DNA of 64,000 nucleotides from Bradysia coprophila. Its lineage: Eukaryota; Arthropoda; Insecta; Diptera; Sciaridae. Every line of letters begins with the position of its first letter. The first letter of the stretch is position 1. Shown one piece after another: positions 24,251-36,200 of the stretch. The notes below the pieces were generated by a model that searched no databases, was not told where the DNA came from, and saw only the letters and a list, made by a program, of their open reading frames with translations. The position numbers and the translations under genes were made by a program. Location: assembly GCF_014529535.1 (NCBI RefSeq), contig NW_023503493.1:19624001-19688000 (forward strand). The letters run 5' to 3'.

Positions 24251-27200
24251 ATGTGGAAATATACCAATGGCAGTGTATTTGTTTTGTTTGTTATTTGGAC
24301 GCAGTTGGTGGTCAACATCGAATTGGTCGCTACCAATTTGATTCCACCTCCTGCACAGCCATGCGATCGAACACGACGCGTTTTTACAGAAGCTTATGGC
24401 GAAATCAGTGATGGTCCAAATGGATCCAATTATACACAGGTGAATTCATTTATTAAACAAACTGTTACAGTAGAAACGGATGGTTATGTCCATAAATACG
24501 TAATTGCATTCATCATCATCGTCACAGAAATTAGCATATTTTTTTTGTGTACATATATCATTTCATAAACCACATACCGGTTTTCAGTTTATTTCTATTA
24601 ATCAAATGGTTTATGCTGTTGGTTTAGTCGTCTCTTATTGACGAATTAGTTAAATTGAAAAGTCGCGTACGCTGGCTATTTTGTTTATTTTTTCTTTTTT
24701 TTTGATAATTCAGAGGAATGAACTTGTTGTCAAAATTAAAACCAGTCGGGATCAACATCAAATAAAAAATGAAATTTAGCCAAACGAGTTTTAATAAACA
24801 AAAAAAAAGAATCAACAAAAAGCAGACCATCAAATGTAGAGACTCAAATGAGTTTTTAATGGTACTAAAGTCGTTACAATTGAGATAGTATTTTGCAACA
24901 AAAAATTATAGGAAAGTATTTGATAAAGAGTCAGGTAAATACAACAAGAAGAGTTGTGGGGAGTGGGAGTAGTAGGAACATAATTGACCTGTTTTCTTCA
25001 TTGTAATGAAACACATGAAAACTGATTTCCCGGCCGCACATTACCCGCTGATTAGTTTGATTTCCCGGTTACCAATATACCGCAATGTTTCTATACCACT
25101 TGAGTAACAAATTTGCAGTTAAAGCAAATGAAGTAAAAGATTTTATAACCCATTGATCAAAGAATTTAAATAAATTGGCCCAAGTTGTTTTAAAAGTTCT
25201 GGCCGTCACTCCAGACACCATGCATTGAACGACACAATACATGGCAGTGCCTATATTCGCGAAAATATTTTCACGAATTTTCTCAAATTTTCACGATTTT
25301 CTCAAATTTTCGTGAAGTTTTTTGTGAAAATTTGAGAAAATCGCGAAAATTTGAGAAAATTTGTGAAAATATTTTTGCGAATATAGGCACTGATACATAA
25401 CGTTACTGGACATTTATAGAACGACATATGGGCAACGTATAGTGTCTAAGTTAACATTAGAACAAAAGAATTCTTTCAATTTTAGGAAAGATGGTAAACA
25501 TTGGACGCAACAGTTTGATATAAAGTCGCCAAAGCATACGTAGCAAGTTGGTTGGGTAGCCTCAAAAACTGAAGAAAAGGAAATTGAGAAGAACAATTCA
25601 TTGCTCGGACAATATTTTTTCGTTCCGCTCAGTTTTGAAACATTAAGACCTTGAGCTCCAGAGGCGAAAAAAATTGTTTCTGATCGTGGCAACGTGTGAA
25701 AAACGGTCAACGTTATATCTGCAACAAAGACTCAGTATATTATAATTATATCCAACGTGGCGATGCAATATATCCGCTTGATTAAATATTCTATCGTCTG
25801 TCGAAGCAGAATATATATATATTTCCTTTTAGTTATGAATTATTATAATGTTTGAATAAAGCTTGAGAGGGATTCTTTTGAAAAACAGCCTACCGAAATC
25901 GGGCGTGTTTTCTAGTGGAACTTTTTATAGGTACCTAGAAAGGACTTCGACCCTAGAAGCCAAAACCACTCTCAAAAAAATTCTTCGAAGCTTTTATGGC
26001 TGGTGAAAGGTGATCGAAAGCCGAAAATTTGCGAAAATTCTTACCAAAATTTCTCCAGGTACACGAGCCGTACAGGGTCGTGTTGGGTGTCATTAGAAAG
26101 GTAATCACATGTACTATTGAGCCGAATAGAGACTCATTGGTTTTAAAATTAATCCACACTGAAATATGTGCAGTTGAAGTTTTCAACAGAAAACTTGCAC
26201 TTTTCTTACCAATATTTCTCTAGTTACACGAGCCGTACATGGTGGTGTGGGGTATCATTTAAAAGGTAATTTTATGCGCTTTTGGGCCAAATAGGGTCTT
26301 ATGGGGTTTGGATGCATATGCGATGAAATATGGGCACTTAAACATTTCAACTTCTCATATTTAATCGTAGATGCTTTCAAACCCCCATAAGACCCTATTT
26401 GGCCCAAAAGCACATAAAATTACCTTCCAAATGATACCCCGCACCACCATGTACGGCTCGTGTAACTGGAGAAATGTTGGTAAGGAAAGTGCAAGTTTTT
26501 GCTTGAAAACTTCAACTGCACATATTTCAGTGTGGATTAATTTTAAAACCAATGAGTCTCTATTCGGCTCAATAGTACATGTGATTACCTTTCTAATGAC
26601 ACCCCACACGACCCTGTACGGCTCGTGTACCCGGAGAAATTTTGGTAAGAAAAGTGCAAGTTTTCGGTTTTTGATCACCTTTCACCAGTCACAAAAGCTT
26701 CGAAGAATTTTTTTGAAAGTGGTTTTGGGTTCTAGGGTCGAAGTCCACTGGAAAATGCGTCCGATTTCGGTAGGCTGTTTTTCAAAAGAATCCCTGTGAA
26801 TTTAAATGACTGATTTAACTGATAGAAAGAGGATATCGAACAAATATGCGTCAGTTCTTTAAGTTCTTTGAATCGCAAACAAGACCTACTGACGGCACGG
26901 TAGGAGACTTTATTTATGTTTAGAAAATATTAAGCACATGGTAGAAGGTTTAATTTAGGTTTTACTTTCATGTCATTTTTTTATTATTGATTTATGATTT
27001 TTTGACCTACATAAGGCAGTAATTTGTAGTCATGGGAATCATTCGATTAGCTAGGAAAATGTCTATGGGTTTTAGTATTTTGATTTAGTATTTAATTTAA
27101 ATAAAATTTTATTTCTCTACAGGACTCACATTGCGAGTGGCTCATAAAAGCAAAAAATGACAGTCAATTTATTACCTTAACATTCCATAGTATGGGCACG

Positions 27201-30200
27201 GAATGCTCGTACGACTATATATTCGTTTACGACGGAGACTCGTTTAAGTCTCCATTACTAGGCAGCTTTAGTGGCAGAACTGATCCGCAAAAAGTCATTG
27301 CTACGTCCGGCAGCGTATGTTTGCAATTCTCCTTGTTTTCCAAATCTCAACTAACCAAAATCATAATTGGTTCCAGATGCTAATATTACTTTATAGTGAT
27401 ACAAATTATGTCCTCGATGGATTTAAGGCTGAATTTTATGTAAGCAATTGTCCAAATAATTGCACCAATCAGGGCAAGTGCATCAATCATCAGTGTGTGT
27501 GTCAAGGGGATTGGATTGGAAAGGATTGCGGCTTGCATGCTTGTCCGGAAAATTGCGGAGTTACACAAGGTCGCGGTGTTTGTTCGAAAGAACATTGTCG
27601 TTGTTTGAATGTAAGGCGATTTCTTTCGAAAAATGGCAATAAGCTTCGATTTAACTGAATATTCTGTTATAGGGTTACGCTGGCAAAGCATGTTCGTTAC
27701 ATAATCACCATCCAGAGATGAATGAATGGCATTGGATGTCTACCTTTCAAGGTGGTCTATGGCCGAGAGCTGCACACACTGCCGTATATGTTAACGAAAC
27801 CGATTCACTTGTAATTTACTTCAAATTGATTTTTCTCTGTTGCTTGTAACGAACACTAATTTTATGTTCTTCAATACTTAGTACGTCTTCGGTGGATATG
27901 ACTTAAACAACGTGCTGGGATCGTTACAGATTTATCGTTTCAACAAAAGTACATGGGAAGATGAATGGGGTATTAATCTGAGGAGTCGACATTTTCCGAA
28001 AGAAATCGATAACGCCCTCATTAAGGCGGTGCTTCACGAAGACGAAGACGAGGCCCGTTTGTGGGGCCTTAAAAATGACGCCTCGTTTTTCCGCAACATT
28101 TTACTCACAATTTCGAATCAAAATTTCAATCCCCGGAAGCAACGTTCACCTGGCCGAAACGAGACTCCGCATGATCTGACGGATTTCTTGGAAGAATACA
28201 CTGATAAGCCACGTCCGAAGGATCGATATGGACATGCTAGTAGTTTAGTTGATGGTGGATTCGTTATTTTCGGCGGAAAACTTGGCGATGGTAGTTTGTC
28301 CAACGAGTTGTGGTTCTATAATGTCACGCACAATGGAGGACAGTGGGAACAGCGTGCGACCAATTCAACAATATATCCGCCTCCACTAACTAGACATACG
28401 TTGACAAAAGTGACATCAGGTGATGATTCGCTATTGTACGTATTCGGTGGAAGTCTTCTGAACGGCGAATTTTCATCAAGGTGAGACTGTTTATTGTCGA
28501 TTCAGTCGGCTAACTGTATTTATAATAACACTTCGATTATTGCAGGCTGTTCAAATTGCAAATAAGATCGGATCCATCCAGCGAACAATGGGAAGAAGTT
28601 TTTCCACGCGGAGGAAAAGCATTGGATGTTAGAGTTGTGGCACACACAACTATCTATCACAAATTCAGCAATTCTCTAATTGTCTACGGAGGCGTTGTTG
28701 CAGGAGTTGCACGATTTTCAAAACTTTCGGACAGAATGTTTGCCTTTCACATTGATGAGCGTCATTGGACCGAACTTCAGTATCCACGTACACCGTTACG
28801 AGATGCATACATTCCTAGAGAACGGGCCTTTCACACAGCAACCGCAATCGGAAATTACATGATTGTATTTGGGGGGTATTCGCATCGTCACAATAAGGAA
28901 GAAATTTGTTATGACAACCAAATGTACTTGTATCACCTGGGCTGTCATACTTGGATAAACCAGGATGTGTTGGGCACCGGCAATAGATCGACTTATCCGA
29001 AGCAACAAGGAGTTTTTGCCCATGCAGCAACTGTTCGTAACGGAAACAGTCTTTTTATTGTGGGTGGATATCATGGTAATGTTAACGCTGATATGTTGGC
29101 CTACACGCTGCCAGCAATGCTATTGGTTGGCGACGAATCACAGTTCGATCCGGAAGCAGTTTGTCCCAAGCATACTAGTGTTTCTGAATGTTTATCGGAT
29201 CCCGAATGTGGATGGTGTTCTGCCGATGGTTGGTGTTACGGAAGAACAATTGGGGCGAATTGTACAACAAATTTGCAGACGACAAGATGTCCAGGAATTT
29301 GTCCAGCTTTAGGTGATTGTCATTCGTGTTTGATTCATGGTTCCGGTGACAATCGCGAATCGTCGCACTCGATTTCGAATAAATTTGGCTTAAATCAGTG
29401 TACTTGGTGTGTTCAGAATGCTCGTTGCCACCACAAAGACGATAATTATGGAGTTTGTGGCGAAGAGACTCCAAGTCAAGTGCCAGGATGGTGGGGCTCA
29501 AAAGGAACAGAAGTGATTAGCGCGATGCAGTGTACTGAACTGGATCGTCGACCAGGATTAACATTTCTGAAATATTTGGCGCCGGTGAACTGGACTATGC
29601 CTGATGATGTACGTGTGGTAAATGCGACAATGGTCGATTTTATGATACCGTCTAGCACCACCCACACTGAACAAGGACTGAATGGTGAAATTGTCGCTCG
29701 ACTCTTAGGCTTTATAAGACCTCCAAAAATTTGGAAAGATGCTGCAGAAATCTTGCATGTATGTGCCAGTTATTCACATGCAGTGTTAAGGCTGGGGCAA
29801 AATGGTGAAGAAATGAAAGTAGCAGCAAACATATCATTTGACCAAAATCAGTGCGTGCTGGCTTCATGGCCTAATCTCGAAAATCGAATAGTCGTCGACT
29901 TTCAAGCGAAAAGAACATTTGAAAACGGTGCCGGAAGTCATTATCAACACAGTAAAATGGGATTACAGCACAACGGTAGTCACGAAAATGCACGCGCCTT
30001 TACTTTCGAATATCTGGAACCATTCTCCAGCGGGAATTGTGTCGAATATATGAATTGTGCTCACTGTCTAGCGGACTCCGCATGTGGTTGGTGTGAGTTG
30101 AATGATCAGTGCATTTCTCGCTCGGAAAATGAACAGGAAAGTTGTTCGATGAACGGTGATTGGAGATATCTGACAATACAACCGTCAAAATGTGCAAATT

Positions 30201-33200
30201 GTTCGAATTATATTTCATGCCATCAATGCGTGGAACCGGGCTATTGTGAATGGTGGGCAGAAGATGCCAGATGTGCTCGAATTGGACGATCGCCATCAGC
30301 GGTTCGGGAAGCGGATCAATGTCCGGCACCATGCTACTCACGAGCCAATTGCTCTGCCTGCCTTGAAGAACGTGGTCGCTGTGTGTGGTGCGAGTCAACA
30401 ATGCAATGTTTTAGCTTTTCTGTGTATACCAGTGAATATCAATTTGGAACCTGTCGAGAATGGCTCGATCAAACAAGTCCGTTTTCGTATGCACATGACC
30501 ATGTCGATCATCATCAGGCACCTGTTCAGCAATGTAAATCGTGTGCGACCCATACTAATTGCTCTACTTGCTTGAAAAGTCTTAGCTGTGGATGGTGCTT
30601 CGATCGAGATAATCCAATCGAAGGGGTGTGTATGCAAGGCAATTTCAATCGATCTACACACGATTGTGCCGCTGCATTAAATCAACGTGAGGATGAAGCG
30701 GAATGGGCGTATGCAACTTGTCCGGACGTAGATGAGTGTGGGCTCAAGTTGCATGACTGTCACAAAGAAGCAAAATGTACAAATACTCATGGCTCATATA
30801 GTTGTCACTGTCGTAGAGGTTTTATTGGTGATGGTAGAACCTCCTGTCTTCGGACGTGTTTTGAGCAGTGTATTCACGGTCACTGTTCTGGCAGTCCCGA
30901 TTATAAGTGCAACTGTAATCTTGGTTGGACAGGTGTTGATTGTTCAATAAATTGTGGATGTAACAATCATTCAACATGTGAAACGGAACTGGGGAAATGC
31001 GACAAATGCCAAAATTGGACTGAAGGTGACTTCTGCGAACAATGTAGACCTGGCAGCTATGGAAATGCTACATCATCGGAAGGGTGTAAGCCATGTGAAT
31101 GTAATGGTCATGGAAATCAAGCGCTTGGAATTTGTGATGTGACGACAGGCGATTGTTTTTGCCAGGATAATACGGAGGGTCTGAAATGTGAAATGTGCAA
31201 TAAGAACTTTTACGGTGAGCCGAAAGAGGGTGGCCAATGTTATTTCCAGTGTGAAGCACGAGGAATGTTAAAGGACTTAGGGAAGCAAGGTATCGGATCA
31301 AGACAATCAAAGCCAGACACCAGCGAATGTTTATGGATTGTCAGTCCACACACTCCTAGCGGTGCAGTTTTAAATGATTCGTTGATCCAATTAGAAATTG
31401 AAGAAGCTGACTTGAATGTTCCGTGCGGGGAGAATGCGATTTATGTGTATGATGGATTGCCAGACTTGATTGGAAATACTCAACAACGTCAATTGCTTGC
31501 CGTATTTTGTAGCGAAGACACGAAACCGTTTACGGTTGAAGCGCGTTCAGGCCATTTGACTGTACACTACAAGAAACAACGAGGTGAACTGGGATTTGGA
31601 TTCAATGCTATGTACACAGTACGAAGCTGTAGCTTCGAAACTTGCTTGCCTCCGCATGTGTGTAATGACAAAAACCAATGTGTTTGCCTCGACAGATTCA
31701 CTGGCCCAAAATGTGAGCTTGAGCAATGTCCCAAAAATTGTAGCTCAGAAATTGGCCAGGGTCACTGTGATAAAGCTTATGGACGATGTATTTGCTCGCC
31801 TGGATATGGCAATGTGGACTGTTCACAACGAATTCGCTCTCAAAATCTGGTCATAAGCGAATTGTTTAATTCGCAACTATTAAGCGAGAGTGTGGAGCAT
31901 TTAAGAAAGACGTTACCTCGTTTCGGACATTCGTTAGTGTCGGACAAACGTGGCTCGTTGTGGATGTTCGGTGGATACTCGCTTTCGCATGGACCATTGA
32001 ATGATATCAGATTATTCGATACGAAAGACAATACATGGATGCAAGTGACAGTTGATTCAACGCCTGAAGCCAAAATGCCCGAGGGACGGTATTTTCACGC
32101 TGCTGATATCTTACATTCAAAGCAAATCATTTATGTTTACGGCGGTCTGACTGGTAAAGGTAAAGGCTACAACAATATGGTGCTTGGCGATTGCTGGATG
32201 TTTAGTTTGGTTAACCAGCGCTGGGATGAGGTTTTGACCAAGGATGATGACATAATTGCGGAAAATCAACCACCTCCATTAGCTGGTCATACGTTGACTT
32301 TGGTTAAAGACAGCTTCCATGAAGGACTTATGCTAATTGGTGGATTTTCTCCTGAAAATGGCCTCAATCCAAACTTCTATGAATTTAATATCACGACAAG
32401 CACTTGGTCGATACACAAGACAATTGGCCATGGACCAACTGGAATATTCGGTCACAGTTCCATCTATCACGTCCAATCGCAAGTCATGTACGTTTTCGGT
32501 GGCTACGAATATGCTGTAAATGATGAGCACATTTCGATATCCAATCGGCTGTATGCCTTCGATTATGCCAAAAAATCGTGGACCGAACTTCCTTCGTTCA
32601 AAGATCTAAATCGCCCGGAAGAGTTTTTGCCAAGAGCACGTTTTTTGCGTAAGAACTTATTTTTTCCTCTTTAACTTTTACAAATTTTAAAGAAATTCTT
32701 TATTTTGAACTCCACAGACTCAGCCGTTGCTACGGATAATTATATGGTGGTTTTTGGCGGACGAACAAATCCCGTAAATTCTAGCGATGTTTTAATTGCC
32801 TACGTGTACAAGTGCAATCAGTGGGTTCGTTTAACCGAAGATGTCGAAATTATTGGACGTATGCCTCCACCAACATACGCACAAGCAATGACATTGGACC
32901 AAGAAACCGACTCTATATACGTGGTTGGAGGCTGGGATGGAAGCAGTCAAAGCAGAGTGACTCGTATCGACCTACCAAACGATCTTTGTGAGTTGTGGAG
33001 CAGTGGAAAGTATCTCTGCCGACACTTTATGGGGTGTAGCTTTTGCTCAGTAAAACCGTTGTACGAAAATGCCAGCCACTGTTATTCCAATAATCGGTCT
33101 TCGGAAGTTTGTGATGGTCATAATGGTACGCTGGTGTACAATCACGGAGCTTCTTGTGACGATGAATGGATGTTAAAACGCAATTGCTCGGCGTTCGATT

Positions 33201-36200
33201 CGTGCACAAGTTGTCTGGCAACGTGGCCGACGCATCCAGAGCAAAAACCGGCTTGTCAGTGGTGCGATGGATGTGAAAGAGGAAAATGCATTTCTACAAA
33301 TGAAGAATGCAAACCGTGGGGAAAGTATTGCTCGACGGAATATTTGGCAACAGTATCAGTCGTCGACAGTTGCCGCAGCAAATCGTGTTTTGCCAATGAT
33401 TGTCAGGACTGTAAGAAACGAAACGTCGAGTGTGAATGGTCTCAGAGTCATGGCGATTGGAGTTGCACCCACATGCACATGATTGGGCCTTCGAACACGG
33501 TTACCAAATGCGAGGAACGATGTCATATTCATCAAAATTGTTCGTCATGTCTAGAAGCTACAAGTATTGACGGCGGATTCGTTGACTGTCGTTGGTCGAC
33601 ACAATTGAATGAATGCATCAGTCCCAGTTATCAATCAATTTACTGTACCGGTGGAGTGTGTGGTCTTGTGTTACTGCCGAACGATGTAAATCGCTGTCCA
33701 GAACCTTGTAACGCTTTCACGCAATGTTCAACATGTCTCCGACATTCGCATTGTGGTTGGTGTTCGCGTAACGGAACTGAAGGCGATGGTATCTGCACTG
33801 AAGGATCTGTGGATGCGCCAGCGGTGTCAACTTGTGATATTATATATTCCAGTCTGAACAACGTTACAGACACAGCAATCGATGTTGTAGAAGCATTTAT
33901 GTGGAACTTTTGGAGGTGTCCACCAGAAAATGAGTGCATAAATAATCATCACAGCTGCGATCTGAAGTCAGAGCGGTGTGTCGATCTGTTGAAGGGATAC
34001 GAATGTGAATGTGGCGATGGATATAAGTCCGATGGTAAAAAATGCATTCCCATTTGCGAACAGGGATGTGTCAGAGGTCAATGTGTCGAGCCGAACGTAT
34101 GTGAATGTAATTTCGGATATGTTGGTGCGAATTGTAGCATTGCATGCGAGTGCAACGGACATTCAGATTGTCGAGGCCCCGATAAGCTTGACGAGTGCAT
34201 CCAATGCTTCAATAATACGATTGGAGCAAAATGTGAAAAATGTAAGCCGTTGTATGTGGGGGATCCTCGTAATAATGGCGAATGTAAAAGGTAAACAATG
34301 ACCTAGTTTTAAGGTGTTGAAGAAACTGATACTGATCTTTTTCCAGATGTTTGGATTATTGTAACGGCCATACCGAGGTGTGTGTTGGAAGAGATCAGTC
34401 GCAGCGAAATTTAAGCAAAGAAGAAATCGAAAACTACCTAGATGAAGGACCCCTGGATGATGCCGTGTGTCTGCGATGTGCCAATCAAACAGCGAGTGAT
34501 CGATGTGAGAGTTGCATAGTCGGGCATTTTCGAGGAACCGACGATTTCAAGGTTGCCTGCAGACCATGTCAATGTCACGGTCATGGGGACACATGTGATC
34601 CGGTAACTATATTTATCTTCCATGTGTGACTATTTCATACATTACTCGTTTCTGTATATAAACTCTAAGACATACGTTAATTCTGGTTTTCTAGGGATAT
34701 AATTCTATTATTACTCTTCTAGGGTAAATTTTATTTCCGTTTTTTTTATTTTGAAGAAAAAAACCAGTGACCCGACGGAGATTCGAACACGGAACCTCCG
34801 ACTTATGAACAAACTACGCTAACCATTTGACCACAGAGTCTTCGGGTATATCAGATATACATACCCTCATGATTGTCTTATGCCGCATTGTACGACTCAA
34901 TTTATAAAGTATATAAGCAACATGTACTGCAAAATGTGTCGCGTGTATGTGTGAATGCCATGTTGGAATTCGTTTAGAGCGAAAAATAATCAAATTTTGA
35001 TGAAACGGATACTCTTCATTCAAAAATTTCTTCTTTTTTTGTTTTATCTCAAGATTTCTGTAAATTATTTAGTGTTCCGATTGAACTTATCTGCCGAGAA
35101 TGCCATCGCAAATGTGGTGTAAAAATGTGTAAAAAAGCGTAGGGTCTCAGTGCTCAGCAGAAATTCGTACGAATGAAAATCAACTTACGATAAAGAGATG
35201 AGCATAGTTTATTTGCAATTTATTTTAATAAAATGAATAAAAAAAAAAAAAATATTTGGTGCGGGAAGAGAACTCACGACCTCAGGCATAAAAAGTTCAC
35301 GCTCTAGCCAATTCGGCCACTGAGATTGATGATTCCACTTAGTTTTGTTGTCATGAAACCCCACATGTATGTAGAACATAAAAGCAATGAACATAGATGC
35401 TCGCATAGATGTGTTAGTAAGTCTGTCGCAGGTAGTCCGATCAATTTAAAAAGTGCACGACAAAATGTCGCGTGTGTATGTTTAGAACGAAAAATAATCA
35501 AATTTTGACTAAACGGATTCTCGTTATTCAAAATTACGTTGTTTAGTGTTTTATATCAGGATTTCTGTAACGTTATTAGTTTTTCAATTGTACAAATATC
35601 TGCCGAGAAATGTGTCATTGCAAATCAATATGACAAAAAGGCTAAGGTCTCGGTTTACAGCAGATATTCATTCGATTGAAAATCTACCTACGATAGAAGA
35701 TTGAAAAAAAAAACAAACAAAAATGTTCGTTGTGAGAATAGAACTCACGATCATGTGCATAAAATTGACGCGCTCTAGCCGATTCGGCCACCGAGACTTA
35801 CGATTACGTCTCGATGTTGCCATGATTTTGCTTGATTGTCACACATGATGCTTGTGTACTAGATACACCAAATATTTCAGTAGTGTTTGTGTTTGTATGG
35901 CTTCGAGTTTATATACAGAAACGCTGAATGTATGAAATAGTCACACATGGAAGATAAAGCATTGTATTGGTAGGCGAGAAAAATTCTCGAATCACTTCTT
36001 ATGTACATATTGTATACACACGCGTTCGCTACGCTCACTTGTTATATACAATATGTACATACGAAGTAATTCTCGAATTTGTCTCGCCTACCAATAAAGT
36101 ACTATTATGTTAAGTCTTTTACATGCTACATGCGTCGAAAATCGTACTTTCTATGTTTCAAGCATTTCTTTGGACGACCTTAGCATGTAAAATCCATTAC

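Larger units (their letters stand above)
24440..27122 (+). other. First intron of Megf8
   Basis: Separates the signal peptide/CUB start from the rest of CUB 1. It contains two mobile elements (25245-25392 and 25868-26795). The remaining reading frames here show no domains. Confidence 0.8.
34612..35958. mobile_element. TIR element with three tRNA-like Pol III units, copy A
   Basis: The TIRs are about 50 bp: TTTATCTTCCATGTGTGACT then ATTTCATACATT and TTTCTGTATATAAACTC, mirrored at 35905-35958. Inside are three tRNA-like units on the minus strand (34769-34842, 35259-35330, 35728-35801), spaced 470-490 bp, separated by related spacer sequence (both spacers share GAAAAATAATCAAATTTTGA, AAGATTTCTGTAA-like and ATCTGCCGAGAA phrases). 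The element is therefore a TIR-bounded tandem array of tRNA-derived monomers. No protein is encoded. Copy B is at 40425-41771. Confidence 0.8.

Noticed and set aside
26361-26678. Protein-coding gene inside Megf8 intron 1 (105-codon minus frame)
   Set aside because: It lies wholly in one arm of the foldback, its mirror gives a similar frame on the other strand, and the protein is just the repeat module translated.
34769-35801. True tRNA genes in Megf8 intron 8
   Set aside because: A and B boxes are present, but acceptor and anticodon stems do not pair, units 2 and 3 have altered B boxes, and all sit in a repeated TIR element. They are tRNA-derived repeats.
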